Below are positions 44,884 through 54,875 of a stretch of 64,000 bases of DNA, one piece after another. The notes beneath the pieces are model-generated. The model did no database searches and had not been told where the DNA came from. It saw only the letters and a program-made list of their open reading frames with translations. Origin of the DNA: Paenibacillus alvei DSM 29 (GTDB taxonomy: Bacteria; Bacillota; Bacilli; Paenibacillales; Paenibacillaceae); NCBI RefSeq assembly GCF_000293805.1, contig NZ_AMBZ01000010.1, positions 124,001 to 188,000 of the forward strand, written 5' to 3'. Both the position numbers and the translations under genes were made by a program. Numbering within the stretch: the first letter of the stretch is position 1; each line of letters begins with the position of its first letter.

Positions 44884-44894
44884 CTTTATTCTCT

Positions 44895-46481
44895 TTAAGG
44901 AGCTGTCTCCATAAACTTCAAATCTGGCATTTTATCCATAGCCGTACGCATCGCATACTCATTTTCGAACAACGCGACAAAGTTGCCGTTCTTGTCCTTG
45001 ACGAGCTGTGAATTGATACGGAACTTCGCAGGATCAATATCCTTTGGATTTCCCGTTACCCATCTTGCAAACTGATAAGTGAGGCGCTGCAGCAACACAT
45101 CAACACCGTACTCCGCCTTCATCCGATATTCGAATACCTCGAATTGGAGCTGACCGACTACGCCCAGTATCGTCTCGTCGAATACACCCGTGGAATGGAA
45201 TACTTGAATTGTACCTTCCTCAGTCAACTGATCGACGCCTTTTTGATACTGTTTATGTTTCAATGCATTTTTAACCGTCACTCGGGCAAAAATCTCAGGA
45301 GAGAAGGTTGGCAGCTCATCGAACACCACTTCTCCGCCTTGACTCAGGCTATCTCCAATCCGGAAAATGCCCGGGTCGAACAGACCAATAATATCGCCTG
45401 GGAATGCCTCCTGCACGATATCCCGATCCTGGGCAAGGAATTGCTGCGGCTGCGCAAGCTTAATATCCTTGCCTGCCCGTACATGCTTAACGGACATCCC
45501 GCGCTCGAATTTGCCGGAGCAAATGCGCAGGAAGGCAATGCGATCCCGATGTGCCGGGTTCATGTTTGCTTGAATTTTGAAAATATAGCCCGTAAACTTC
45601 TCGTTCGTTGGATCAATTGAACCTGTTGTCGACTGACGAGGCGCTGGCTTCGGAGCCAACTGCAAGAAGTTCTCCAGGAAAGTCTGCACGCCGAAGTTAT
45701 TTACGGCACTTCCGAAGAAGACTGGCGTCAACTCACCGCGTTTTACTTTCTCGTAATCGAACTCATCGCCCGCTACATCTAATAGCTCCAGTTCTTCGCA
45801 CAATTGATCATGCAAATAGTCGCCTGCAATTTGGCGAATTGCCGGATCGTTATAATCCTCTACCTTCTTCACACTGATCTTCGTGTTATCGTCCTGGAAC
45901 AGCTCGACTTGGTTCTTCATGCGATCATATACACCGCACAAGCCGCGTCCCATGCCAATCGGCCAGTTCATCGGCACAGAGCGGATACCAAGCACTTGCT
46001 CGATTTCTTCCATCAATTCGAACGGGCTGCGACCTTCGCGGTCGAGCTTGTTAATGAATGTGAAAATCGGGATACCACGCTTCGCACATACTTGGAACAG
46101 CTTAATCGTCTGTGCCTCAACACCCTTCGCTACGTCAATCAACATGACAGCAGCATCGGCTGCAGTCAATGTACGATACGTATCTTCACTAAAGTCTTGG
46201 TGACCCGGTGTATCCAAAATATTAACGCGATGTCCGTTATAATCAAATTGCATAACCGAAGACGTAACCGAGATACCGCGCTGCTTCTCGATTTCCATCC
46301 AGTCACTCGTTGCATGCTTGCTCGCTTTGCGAGCCTTGACCGTACCTGCGAGACGGATGGCGCCCCCGAACAGGAGAAGCTTCTCTGTCAATGTCGTCTT
46401 ACCAGCGTCTGGGTGAGAAATAATCGCAAAGGTACGACGCTTCTCTACCTCTTGCGCTAATTGTTCGGATAATTTACTCAT
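44895..46481 (-). CDS. prfC: Peptide chain release factor 3
   Basis: A translational GTPase of 528 aa that removes RF1/RF2 from the ribosome after peptide release. G1 is SHPDAGKTTL, the switch region holds the conserved RGISVTSSVMQF, G3 is DTPGHQDFSED and G4 is NKLDREG. The C-terminal RF3 domain (GQLQFEVFEYRMKAEYGVDV) separates it from EF-G and RRF-2-type relatives. GAGAGGGC lies 7 nt before the ATG. The 244 bp upstream hold its promoter region and the terminator of the next gene. Confidence 0.96.
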   Translation of the reverse strand: MSKLSEQLAQEVEKRRTFAIISHPDAGKTTLTEKLLLFGGAIRLAGTVKARKASKHATSDWMEIEKQRGISVTSSVMQFDYNGHRVNILDTPGHQDFSEDTYRTLTAADAAVMLIDVAKGVEAQTIKLFQVCAKRGIPIFTFINKLDREGRSPFELMEEIEQVLGIRSVPMNWPIGMGRGLCGVYDRMKNQVELFQDDNTKISVKKVEDYNDPAIRQIAGDYLHDQLCEELELLDVAGDEFDYEKVKRGELTPVFFGSAVNNFGVQTFLENFLQLAPKPAPRQSTTGSIDPTNEKFTGYIFKIQANMNPAHRDRIAFLRICSGKFERGMSVKHVRAGKDIKLAQPQQFLAQDRDIVQEAFPGDIIGLFDPGIFRIGDSLSQGGEVVFDELPTFSPEIFARVTVKNALKHKQYQKGVDQLTEEGTIQVFHSTGVFDETILGVVGQLQFEVFEYRMKAEYGVDVLLQRLTYQFARWVTGNPKDIDPAKFRINSQLVKDKNGNFVALFENEYAMRTAMDKMPDLKFMETAP

Positions 46482-46658
46482 ATCGTTAGCCCTCTCATCA
46501 CAAAATCACGTAAGTCCTATTGTAACACAAAATACGCCATCCTATAAATGGGTTGAAGCGAACAACGTGCAAAAGAATATGAGATTTTCCCATAGTGCTC
46601 GTCCTCGTCGTCTTACATAGACCATTGCGACCCCTCATTTTTTCCTGCCCTTCCCATA

Positions 46659-46699
46659 TAAAAAACCGCCTTCCTCTCCCATGGAGAAAACAGGCGGCT
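46659..46699 (-). terminator. Terminator of the 153-aa gene
   Basis: Stem AGCCGCCT/AAGGCGGT with inner CTCC/GGAG, followed by T6 on the minus strand, 27 nt after the stop. Confidence 0.85.
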
Positions 46700-46725
46700 C
46701 TGATTTAATAAATCATTTTTTTACA

Positions 46726-47184
46726 TTATGATTGCGCAAGCAAAGCACGGACGGCAAGCGTTACGATGTTCAAGCCATCTGCTGCTTCTCCCTCATCCAC
46801 GACCGTCCAATTCAAGGCCAATGAGGAGCGAAGCGACTTTATATCTTCCATACTCAGCTTCAAACCCGAAATTCGTCCCATTTCTTTCGTGTAATGCTCT
46901 CCCTCTTGCAAGCCAAATCGCTCCTGCAGCCATACCGATAAACCATTGTTCGTATTAAATGTCATCCGATACCCCACTGCAATTGCTTGAGCGAGAGGCT
47001 CATCATGCTCGTTCGCATAGAATACAAAATCGTCAAACGTATACCACTCTTCATTAATCGCTATAAGTTCGCTGACATCCCCTGTACGTGCTGCATGCAG
47101 CAGTTGATCATCGGTAATGCCTTTACGACGAGCGCGTTCTATCATAATGGCCGTATTTTGGGATACCCGATTCTCCATAGACAT
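46726..47184 (-). CDS. Uncharacterised soluble protein, 152 aa
   Basis: Not recognised. The N-terminal half is helical and charged (AIMIERARRKGITDDQLLHAARTGDVSELIAINEEWYTF). The middle (DDFVFYANEHDEPLAQAIAVGYRMTF) and end (LNWTVVDEGEAADGLNIVTLAVRALLAQ) look like a compact alpha/beta domain. ATG 47184 is preferred, with GAGGGAG about 10 nt upstream. A TATAAT at about 47243-47238 on the minus strand is a likely -10 box. Monocistronic, between opp and prfC. Confidence 0.65.
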   Translation of the reverse strand: MSMENRVSQNTAIMIERARRKGITDDQLLHAARTGDVSELIAINEEWYTFDDFVFYANEHDEPLAQAIAVGYRMTFNTNNGLSVWLQERFGLQEGEHYTKEMGRISGLKLSMEDIKSLRSSLALNWTVVDEGEAADGLNIVTLAVRALLAQS

Positions 47185-47307
47185 CTTTTCCACTCTCCCT
47201 CATCGCAAATTGGCACCAATTAACAAATATTTTACATTATACCATACTAGCTATGGGATACCTATTGCCTATCGTAATTGCTATACGAAAACTAACTTCA
47301 ACAGCAT

Positions 47308-48297
47308 TTACGCTTGACCATCATTTAAATGGCAAGCCGCGTAGTGCCCAGGAGAAATTTCGCGCCATTTTGGCTCCTCCTGACGGCAGCGTTCAGTAGC
47401 AAATGGACAGCGTGAGGCAAATTTGCAGCCCTGTATCTCTGCCAACGGACTTGGCAAATCACCTTGCAACATCGAGATCGATGATCCCGCCTGTATCGGA
47501 TCCGGAATAGGAATTGCTGACAAAAGCGCCTGGGTATACGGATGCGCAGGATGGTTGTACAGCTCATCGCTAGGTGCGACCTCTACCAGCTTGCCCAAGT
47601 ACATCACGCCAATCCGATCAGAAATGTGTCTTACCATGGATAGGTCATGTGCTATAAACAGATATGTCAGTCCGTACTCCTCTTGCAAATCCTCCAGCAT
47701 ATTGACCACTTGAGCTTGTACCGACACATCAAGCGCCGAGATCGGCTCATCGCATAGAATGAACTCAGGTCGCACCGACAGTGCGCGCGCAATACTAATC
47801 CGTTGACGCTGGCCGCCGCTGAACTCATGCGGATAACGTTCTGCATGCTCCGGCTTAAGACCAACCTTCTCCAACAGCGACAGTACCGTATCACGCTGAT
47901 CCTTCCGGTTTACTACGCCATGAATCGCCATTGGCTCACTAATGAGCTGCGTAACGTTCATGCCCGGATTTAGTGAGGAGTACGGATCCTGAAATATCGT
48001 CTGCATCCGCTTGCGAAACGGCTTCAACTGCTTCTCGTTCATCGTCGCGATGTTATGACCGTCGAACAACACTTCGCCTTCTGTCACATCATATAGTCTT
48101 ACGATCGAGCGGCCAGTCGTCGATTTCCCGCAGCCAGACTCCCCGACCAGCCCGAACGTCTCCCCTTTATAAATGTGGAAGCTGACGTCATCCACTGCCC
48201 GCAGCACTTTTTGAGTGCGTCCAAGCAGTGATTTGGAGGCAGGAAAATATTTCTTCAATCCGCGCACATCCAGCAGTACTTCGTTCTTCTTGCTCAT
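47308..48297 (-). CDS. oppF: Oligopeptide ABC transporter ATP-binding protein OppF
   Basis: The second ATPase of the peptide importer, about 329 aa. Walker A is GESGCGKST, signature FSGGQRQR, Walker B FILCDEP. The C-terminal oligo_HPY domain has Cys residues in QGCKFASRCPFATERC, seen in OppD/F and often binding an iron-sulfur cluster. ATG 48297 overlaps the oppD stop (ATGA) and follows AAGGGGGC; the open frame upstream to 48450 lies inside oppD. This is the last gene of the operon; I see no convincing terminator in the 113 nt before the next gene. Confidence 0.93.
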   Translation of the reverse strand: MSKKNEVLLDVRGLKKYFPASKSLLGRTQKVLRAVDDVSFHIYKGETFGLVGESGCGKSTTGRSIVRLYDVTEGEVLFDGHNIATMNEKQLKPFRKRMQTIFQDPYSSLNPGMNVTQLISEPMAIHGVVNRKDQRDTVLSLLEKVGLKPEHAERYPHEFSGGQRQRISIARALSVRPEFILCDEPISALDVSVQAQVVNMLEDLQEEYGLTYLFIAHDLSMVRHISDRIGVMYLGKLVEVAPSDELYNHPAHPYTQALLSAIPIPDPIQAGSSISMLQGDLPSPLAEIQGCKFASRCPFATERCRQEEPKWREISPGHYAACHLNDGQA

Positions 48298-49307
48298 TTC
48301 GCAGCCCCCTTCTCCAACCGTTCCAGACGCTCCTCTTCCTCCTTCTGTACGAGCCAGCAGAGCGAGCGATGCCCTGGATCTGTCGTCACGACCGGCGGCA
48401 TATGTCGGCATTGCTCCATGGCAGAAGGACAGCGTTCCATGAATGGGCATCCTTCCGGCGGATGAAGCAGATTCGGCGGCGTTCCTTCAATCGTGGCCAG
48501 ACGTTCACGCGTTCCGGTCGATACTTTCGGAATCGAACGAAGCAGTCCCTTCGTGTATGGATGGCGCGGCCGTTCAAAAATATCCTCAACCGTGCCCTCT
48601 TCCATAATCAATCCGCCATACATGACGATAACTCTTGTACATACTTGGGCCACAACGCCCAAATCATGCGTGATCAGAAGAATCGAAGTACGCGTTGTAT
48701 CCCGAAGCTCCTTCATCAAGCCAAGAATTTGCGCCTGAATCGTAACGTCGAGCGCGGTCGTCGGTTCATCTGCAATCAAAAGCTCAGGCTGGCAGGAAAG
48801 CGCCATGGCAATCATTGCGCGCTGACGCATACCGCCGCTGAATTCATGTGGATATTGATCGATCCGCTGTTCGGGAGACGGGATACCGACCTGACGCAGC
48901 AGCTCGATTGCCCGCTTTCGCGCCTCGCCCTTCGACAGCTTCTGATGGCGCTGCAGCACCTCAACGATTTGCGCGCCTACCTTTACAACCGGATTCAACG
49001 ACGTCATCGGATCTTGAAAGATCATTGCGATACGATTCCCCCGAATGCGTCGCAGCTCCTTTTCCGACATATCTAATAAATCATCTCCGTGGAACAGCAC
49101 TCGACTACCACTCTTAATCTGTCCCGGAGACTGTATTAATCCAATGAGAGACTTCGCTGTCACGCTCTTGCCGCTGCCCGATTCACCGACGATGCCAATG
49201 ACTTCACCTTCGTGAACATCGAAGCTGACGCCCCGGACAGACTGCACTTCTCCGTCGCGTGTATGGAACGAAGTTCTCAGTTGTTGAACGGATAGCAGTT
49301 CATTCAT
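48294..49307 (-). CDS. oppD: Oligopeptide ABC transporter ATP-binding protein OppD
   Basis: ATPase of about 337 aa. Walker A is GESGSGKSV, signature FSGGMRQR, Walker B LLIADEP. The C-terminal domain carries CPFMERCPSAMEQC. ATG 49307 has GGAG 8 nt upstream. A 142-bp non-coding gap separates it from oppC. That gap contains an imperfect direct repeat (TAGTTTACAGCCCTGCAAA / TAGTTTATATCCTGCAAAA) at about 49388-49427. Confidence 0.93.
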   Translation of the reverse strand: MNELLSVQQLRTSFHTRDGEVQSVRGVSFDVHEGEVIGIVGESGSGKSVTAKSLIGLIQSPGQIKSGSRVLFHGDDLLDMSEKELRRIRGNRIAMIFQDPMTSLNPVVKVGAQIVEVLQRHQKLSKGEARKRAIELLRQVGIPSPEQRIDQYPHEFSGGMRQRAMIAMALSCQPELLIADEPTTALDVTIQAQILGLMKELRDTTRTSILLITHDLGVVAQVCTRVIVMYGGLIMEEGTVEDIFERPRHPYTKGLLRSIPKVSTGTRERLATIEGTPPNLLHPPEGCPFMERCPSAMEQCRHMPPVVTTDPGHRSLCWLVQKEEEERLERLEKGAAK

Positions 49308-49449
49308 AAGTCTCACTCCGTTGTGTAGTATCGTTAGTCCTGCATCTGCACCGTTGGCGGCTGATTTCAGACCTAATTAGTGCATACTAGTTTACAGCCC
49401 TGCAAATTAGTTTATATCCTGCAAAATAGAAGTTTTCGGTTTCTATGGA

Positions 49450-50295
49450 CTAACGTTGATTCGCTTTTGGCTCAAAAGCAACACGCAGCACGTCTCCGAG
49501 GAAGTTGAACGACAGCACCGTAACCAGAATAAGTAATCCCGGGAACAAGGCCATATAAGGCGCCTCCCCGATATACCCTTGCGCGCTGTTCAACATGCTT
49601 CCCCAGGAAGCATTCGGCGGCTGTACTCCAAGGCCCAGGAAGCTTAATGATGACTCCATCATAATTGCCCCTGCAATATTGATCGTTGCCGTAACGATAA
49701 TCGTAGGCATAATATTCGGAATAATATGCTTCCAGATGATGCCGAACGTGCTTTGGCCTGATACACGTGCATACAAAACATATTCCCGTTCCTTGACGGA
49801 CAATGTTTCTGCACGCACGATTCTCGATATGTTCATCCAGCTAAGCAGCCCAATAATGAGTACGATCGTTGTTATCCCTGGCTTCAAGTAAGCATTTAAA
49901 ATAAGCATTAAGAAGAAGGACGGTATCGACATTAAAATATCAACAATCCGCATTAACGTATTATCAATCCAGCCGCCAAAATAACCGCTGACTGTTCCTA
50001 CGGCTGTACCTACCAGCACCGCTATAAACATCGATAAGAAACCGACGCTAAGGGAAATGCGTCCCCCATACAGGGCCCGTGCGAACACATCGCGTCCTTG
50101 GTCATCTGTACCGAACCAATGAGATATGCTTGGAGACTGGAGTGTTTCCGTCACAATCATTTTATCTGGATCATGAGGACTTAAGAATGCCAATAGGGAA
50201 GCGGCAATGAGAACCGCGAGTAGAATCAATGCTACCAGGGCCAGTTTCTGTTCTTTCAATTGTGTGACGATATTTCGCCATATCATTCGATTCAT
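49450..50295 (-). CDS. oppC: Oligopeptide ABC transporter permease OppC
   Basis: An inner permease subunit of about 281 aa with an N-terminal membrane segment and the binding-protein-dependent transport domain. FGTDDQGRDVFARALYG and the EAA-loop ISRIVRAETLSVKEREYV are typical of OppC/DppC. ATG 50295 follows GGGGTGA; GTG 50304 overlapping the oppB stop is an alternative. Confidence 0.93.
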   Translation of the reverse strand: MNRMIWRNIVTQLKEQKLALVALILLAVLIAASLLAFLSPHDPDKMIVTETLQSPSISHWFGTDDQGRDVFARALYGGRISLSVGFLSMFIAVLVGTAVGTVSGYFGGWIDNTLMRIVDILMSIPSFFLMLILNAYLKPGITTIVLIIGLLSWMNISRIVRAETLSVKEREYVLYARVSGQSTFGIIWKHIIPNIMPTIIVTATINIAGAIMMESSLSFLGLGVQPPNASWGSMLNSAQGYIGEAPYMALFPGLLILVTVLSFNFLGDVLRVAFEPKANQR

Positions 50296-50300
50296 CTGAC

Positions 50301-51251
50301 TCACCCCGTTGTCTTAATTCGTGGATCCACTACCCCGTACAGCAGGTCAGCAATCAAGTTCCCGACAACCAGCATAACGGAAGAGATCATCGTAATGCCC
50401 ATAATCACAGGGTAATCCAGTTGAAATACCGAAGTAATCCCTAATGCTCCCATCCCTGGCCATGAAAATACTGATTCAGTAATAAATGCTCCCGCAATCA
50501 GTTCAGGGAAGGACATGCCGAGAATCGTAACGACAGGAAGCAGCACATTTTTCAGCACATGGCGCCGCAATACCGTGCCCTGCGTAGATCCGTAGGCATA
50601 CTGGATTTGGACATAGTCCTCTTCCAGCTGACTTATGGTATGTGAGCGGATGTATCGCATATAGACAGACACATTCATGAAGGTCAGCACCGTACAAGGC
50701 AGAATCCCGTGTTTCAGAATGTCAAGCGTCGAATCCACTCCGATTGTACGCATTCCCATACTTGGGAGCAGGTTTAATTTCAAGGCAAAAATATAAATCA
50801 GCATAATACCGAACCAGAAACTTGGGATCGAAATCCCGATATATGACAGTAAACTCAGGCCGCGGTCGCTAAGACGATTTTTACGTGACGCAGCGTACAT
50901 GCTAAGCGGTACCGAGATGAAAAGTGACAGCAGCATAGCCGAGCCCATAAGACCGATCGTTGCGGGAAGCCGCTCTAAAATTAATTCCGTTACCGGCCTG
51001 TGGCTCATCAGTGAGTAGCCTAAATCCCCTGAAAATACATTTTTGAGCCAATTCCAATACTGCACGATGATTGGTTCCGTCAATCCAAGGTCATGACGTA
51101 TTCGCTCTATATCCTCCGCGTTCATGTTCGGTGTGACGAACGAAAGCACCGGATCTCCCGGTGCTAGTTTGATGAGCGCGAATGATACGATTGAAATAAA
51201 CCAGAGCAGTGGAATGGCTTGCAGAATGCGTCGTAAGATGTATTTCTGCAA
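50301..51251 (-). CDS. oppB: Oligopeptide ABC transporter permease OppB
   Basis: A permease subunit of 316 aa with six membrane segments. It has the N-terminal KYILRRILQAIPLLWFIS and the loop LAPGDPVLSFV typical of OppB/DppB, and the C-terminal YGVVDPRIKTT. The start is TTG 51251, with GAGGGG about 7 nt upstream. It follows oppA after an intercistronic hairpin. Confidence 0.94.
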   Translation of the reverse strand: MQKYILRRILQAIPLLWFISIVSFALIKLAPGDPVLSFVTPNMNAEDIERIRHDLGLTEPIIVQYWNWLKNVFSGDLGYSLMSHRPVTELILERLPATIGLMGSAMLLSLFISVPLSMYAASRKNRLSDRGLSLLSYIGISIPSFWFGIMLIYIFALKLNLLPSMGMRTIGVDSTLDILKHGILPCTVLTFMNVSVYMRYIRSHTISQLEEDYVQIQYAYGSTQGTVLRRHVLKNVLLPVVTILGMSFPELIAGAFITESVFSWPGMGALGITSVFQLDYPVIMGITMISSVMLVVGNLIADLLYGVVDPRIKTTG

Positions 51252-51267
51252 TTCAATCCCCTCCGTG

Positions 51268-51293
51268 CAGGTGCCAGCTCTTGCTGGCGCCTG
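51268..51293 (-). other. Intercistronic hairpin between oppA and oppB
   Basis: An 11-bp stem (CAGGTGCCAGC/GCTGGCGCCTG, one G-T pair) with a 4-nt loop and no T run. Such elements often protect the upstream message, which would favour more binding protein than permease. Confidence 0.6.
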
Positions 51294-51332
51294 TATTCTG
51301 GATGTATACGTTCGTTATCGAGTGATCCGTGC

Positions 51333-52931
51333 TTATTTCATATAAATTTTGGACAAATCTTCGAACATGAAGACCGGCTTCGCAACCGCTTCTTCAAGAC
51401 CGCCATAACGCTTGTCTACCGCAATAATTGCTTTGTCGTTCGCAATTGGATATATAACCGCTTCATTCGCAATCGTTTGTTGGATTTGTTTGTACAGTTC
51501 TCCACGCTTTGTGCCGTCCATTTCTACTGCTGCTTGTTCCCACAGCTTATCAAGCTCTGGATTATTGTAGTGGCCGTAGTTGTACAATTGATTGCTCAAG
51601 TAGAGCGATTTGTACGAATCCGGTTCAGTTCCCATAACATAACCATTGAAGGACAGATCGAATTTCGTGTTGTCTGGATCAAGCGCCATATTGGAGAATG
51701 TACCAGACTCAAGTGGCATCAATTCAACTTCGATACCTACTTCTTTCAGCTTTTGTTGAATATACAACGCTTGGCTTGTTTGAATCTTGACGGCATTTGA
51801 GTATGCAAGCTTCAGCTTCAGGTTGCTTACGCCCGCTTTTTGCAGCAATTCCTTCGCCTTTTCCGCACTATAGTCATACTTCTCAACATCTGCTGTGTAG
51901 TACGTCGTATCCGGTGTAAAAATCGATGAAGCCGGATCTGCGAACTCTGCCGAACCATAAGCCAATTGAATCAGCTCTTCCTTGTTAATTGCATATGAGA
52001 TCGCTTGGCGAACTTCCTTCTTCTGCATTGCATCCACGTTCATGTTAAATACGAGGTAATTCAAACGGCCCTCAGGATATACGACCATGTTAAGCTTGCC
52101 GCTTGCATTCAACTTATTGTAATCGGCAGGATCAACCTTGCGCATATTCAACTCGCCATTTTGCAACGCCAAGTTCGCTGCGTTCGGATCTTTCGCAATG
52201 CGGTAAATGATTTGATCCAAATGTCCCTTGCCAGCGAAATAGTTATCGTAGCGGTCCAATGTTACATATTCGCCTGGGCGATATTCTTTGAACTTATAGG
52301 CGCCAGAACCGATTGGATTCGCATTTTTACTGCTCTTCTCAATGTCAGCTTCGCCTTCGAAAATATGCTTCGGAATGGGCTTAAATGATGCGAATATACC
52401 CTCAAAGGAAGCAGTAGGCTGCGGAAGAACGAAATCAACTGTCAGGTCATCTACCTTCTTCGCTTGCAGCGGTTTGCCATTAAAGATGTAAGATTCACGA
52501 TCCGTACTGTGCTGCTTCTCATCCAAGATGCTGTTCATTGTGAAGACGACATCGTCTGCTGTGAGCGGCTTGCCGTCATGCCATGTCAAGCCTTTGCGCA
52601 GCTTCAGCGTGTAAGTCAAGAAATCCTTCGATGGAGTCATGCTCTCCGCAAGTACGAACTTCTTCTTGCCTCCGTCTTCAACCGTATACAACGGCGCATA
52701 CAAGGTTTGATTTATCGTCAATGTAACGCGGTCATTCGAATACATTGGGTTCAATACACGAGGATCCTCGTGTACTGCAATAATAATATTGCCTCCATCC
52801 TTCGGTTGGCCTGACCCTTCCGCCGTAGTGGCTGTTGAATCCTTCGCAGGAGTCGTATTATTACCGCATGCACTCACCACGAGGACGATGAGAGTGAGCA
52901 GCCCGATGATCCATAGTTTGTTGCGTTTCAT
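51333..52931 (-). CDS. oppA: Oligopeptide-binding lipoprotein OppA
   Basis: The extracytoplasmic peptide-binding protein, 532 aa, SBP_bac_5 family. A lipobox (VVSAC) gives a lipid anchor, followed by a Thr/Ser-rich linker. Family motifs include LTYTLKLRKGLTWHDGKPLTADDVVFT and NPIGSGAYKF. GGGAGG precedes the ATG. First gene of oppABCDF, which imports peptides for nutrition and, in Bacillus, for signalling and sporulation competence. Confidence 0.93.
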   Translation of the reverse strand: MKRNKLWIIGLLTLIVLVVSACGNNTTPAKDSTATTAEGSGQPKDGGNIIIAVHEDPRVLNPMYSNDRVTLTINQTLYAPLYTVEDGGKKKFVLAESMTPSKDFLTYTLKLRKGLTWHDGKPLTADDVVFTMNSILDEKQHSTDRESYIFNGKPLQAKKVDDLTVDFVLPQPTASFEGIFASFKPIPKHIFEGEADIEKSSKNANPIGSGAYKFKEYRPGEYVTLDRYDNYFAGKGHLDQIIYRIAKDPNAANLALQNGELNMRKVDPADYNKLNASGKLNMVVYPEGRLNYLVFNMNVDAMQKKEVRQAISYAINKEELIQLAYGSAEFADPASSIFTPDTTYYTADVEKYDYSAEKAKELLQKAGVSNLKLKLAYSNAVKIQTSQALYIQQKLKEVGIEVELMPLESGTFSNMALDPDNTKFDLSFNGYVMGTEPDSYKSLYLSNQLYNYGHYNNPELDKLWEQAAVEMDGTKRGELYKQIQQTIANEAVIYPIANDKAIIAVDKRYGGLEEAVAKPVFMFEDLSKIYMK

Positions 52932-52972
52932 GTTGATTCCTCCCGATTGATGGTTAACAAGCTATAGAATCT

Positions 52973-53000
52973 AGTATAACTATATTTTTTCAGAAAACAA
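52973..53000 (-). promoter_or_regulatory. Putative promoter of the opp operon
   Basis: TTGTTT (53000-52995) and TATACT (52978-52973) on the minus strand, 16 bp apart, about 42 bp before the oppA start codon. Confidence 0.45.
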
Positions 53001-53113
53001 TAGCTTTTCCGAGTTTTTTGATAGGAATTAAACCATCCCCCGTCATAGCCACGAGACCGGCACTTTAAAAATGAAGCATATTCTCCAATAAGCAGACTTC
53101 ACTAAAACTCCAC

Positions 53114-53143
53114 AAAAAAGCTGTGCCTGTACAGGGCACAGCT
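53114..53143 (-). terminator. Terminator of zwf
   Basis: Stem AGCTGTGCC/GGCACAGCT with a 7-nt loop followed by T6 on the minus strand. Confidence 0.9.
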
Positions 53144-53171
53144 CGTTATCATTCTATTCTATACGAACGAA

Positions 53172-54716
53172 CTACTTCGTCCAGACAACTTCACTTTCTT
53201 CCTGTCCATTGACAGGCCACCAGTGGAAGCCATCTTCCTGCAGAAGCTTGTCTGCTTGTTCAGGGACCCAAGAGCCTGCTGGATAAGTAAACAGATCCTC
53301 ATCGGATTTCTTCCATGCTTTTGCGATATTATCAACGAATGACCAGGCAGTAGCCACTTCGTCCCAACGTGTAAAGTACGTAGAGTCGCCGCGAGCAGCA
53401 TCAAAGATCAGACGCTCATAAGCTTCAGGCGTATTGATGCCAACCATGCAGCTTTGACAGAAGTCCATTGCAAGCGGTTGAACGCCGCCTTCCGCACCTG
53501 GCTTCTTACCATTAAGCTTCACATAAATGCCTTCCATCGGATTTACGCGGATTACGAGCAAGTTTGGCTCCAGCTTATGCTTCTGACCGAGATATACGTT
53601 CGTTGGCATGTTCTTGAATTCAACCACGACTTCAGTCGTCTTCACCGGCAGACGCTTGCCTGTCCGAATATAGAACGGTACACCCGCCCAGCGGAAATTA
53701 TCTACGTATACGCGTGCTGCAAAATAAGTTTCCGTTACGGAAGCCGGGTTCACCTTATCTTCCTCGCGATAGCCCGGAAGCTCTTTGCCGTTCAAGGAAC
53801 CGGAAGAATATTGGCCACGCACAACGTTGCGCTGTACATCCTCTTGCTCAAGGTATTGGCGCAGCGAGCGAAGAACCTTCACTTTCTCATCACGGATATC
53901 TTCCGGATGCAAACGGCTAGGCGGCTCCATTGCAATCATCGTCAGCATTTGCAGCATATGGTTCTGCGCCATATCACGCAATGCTCCTGCATGATCGTAA
54001 TAGCCTCCGCGTTCTTCAACGCCAACTGTCTCAGACAGGGAAATTTGAATATTCGCAATATGCTTATTGTTCCAGAGCGGCTCGAAGAAAGCATTCGCGA
54101 ACCGTAGCACTTCAATGTTCTGTACCATTTCTTTGCCAAGGTAGTGGTCGATACGGTACACTTCTTCTTCCTTAAACACCTGACGGATTTCTTCGTTCAG
54201 CTTCTCTGCTGACGGAAGATCGTAACCGAATGGCTTCTCGATTACGAGACGGTGCCAGCCCTTGCTTTCCAGCAATCCGCCTTCACGAAGATTGTGCGAT
54301 ACACTTCCGAACAATTCCGGAGCCAGTGCCAAGTAGAACAGACGGTTTCCTGGGATATCATACTCGTGTTCGATATTCTCAGATTGCTCACGCAGCTCGC
54401 GGAAGCCGTCAACATTATTAATATCCAACGGCTTGTACTCAAAATGCTTAGCAAACCGGTTCCATTCCTCATCATTTTGAACCGGATAACGGCAAAATTC
54501 GTCGATTGACGCACGCACATCCTGACGGAATTCCTCATGCGTACGAGCACGGCGGGCTAGTCCGATAACTGCGAAGCGTTCTCCTAGCTTGCCTTCGCGA
54601 TACAGACTATATATAGCCGGGAACAATTTGCGGCGAGCTAAGTCGCCGGTAGCACCGAATATGTAGAAGACGGCACCTTCTGCCAATTGGGATTCATGAT
54701 TTTGCATCACAGTCAT
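53172..54716 (-). CDS. zwf: Glucose-6-phosphate 1-dehydrogenase
   Basis: First enzyme of the oxidative pentose phosphate path; oxidises glucose-6-phosphate to 6-phosphogluconolactone with NADP+. Length is 514 aa. The nucleotide motif GATGDLA is at 21-27. The substrate motif RIDHYLGKE, with the catalytic His, is in the middle, and EKPFG is upstream of it. The start may be ATG 54716, GTG 54710 or ATG 54707, as GGAG is spaced best for the latter two. Monocistronic, with its own terminator. Confidence 0.97.
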   Translation of the reverse strand: MTVMQNHESQLAEGAVFYIFGATGDLARRKLFPAIYSLYREGKLGERFAVIGLARRARTHEEFRQDVRASIDEFCRYPVQNDEEWNRFAKHFEYKPLDINNVDGFRELREQSENIEHEYDIPGNRLFYLALAPELFGSVSHNLREGGLLESKGWHRLVIEKPFGYDLPSAEKLNEEIRQVFKEEEVYRIDHYLGKEMVQNIEVLRFANAFFEPLWNNKHIANIQISLSETVGVEERGGYYDHAGALRDMAQNHMLQMLTMIAMEPPSRLHPEDIRDEKVKVLRSLRQYLEQEDVQRNVVRGQYSSGSLNGKELPGYREEDKVNPASVTETYFAARVYVDNFRWAGVPFYIRTGKRLPVKTTEVVVEFKNMPTNVYLGQKHKLEPNLLVIRVNPMEGIYVKLNGKKPGAEGGVQPLAMDFCQSCMVGINTPEAYERLIFDAARGDSTYFTRWDEVATAWSFVDNIAKAWKKSDEDLFTYPAGSWVPEQADKLLQEDGFHWWPVNGQEESEVVWTK

Positions 54717-54875
54717 CTCTCTCCATCATCCTTACACTCGTTTATAGATCTGATATAGTTCCTATTTCGGATGTGATGCCATTTTAGCATACTTACCGAG
54801 CAGATTCCATTCTTTCCTTGACGTCAAGTATTATTCTCATAGCTTGGCACCACGGCAATTCTCATTCCATTCTCA

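Noticed and set aside
47194-47307. Terminator expected after oppF
   Set aside because: No stem-loop with T run could be found; the operon may end in the next gene or by another mechanism.
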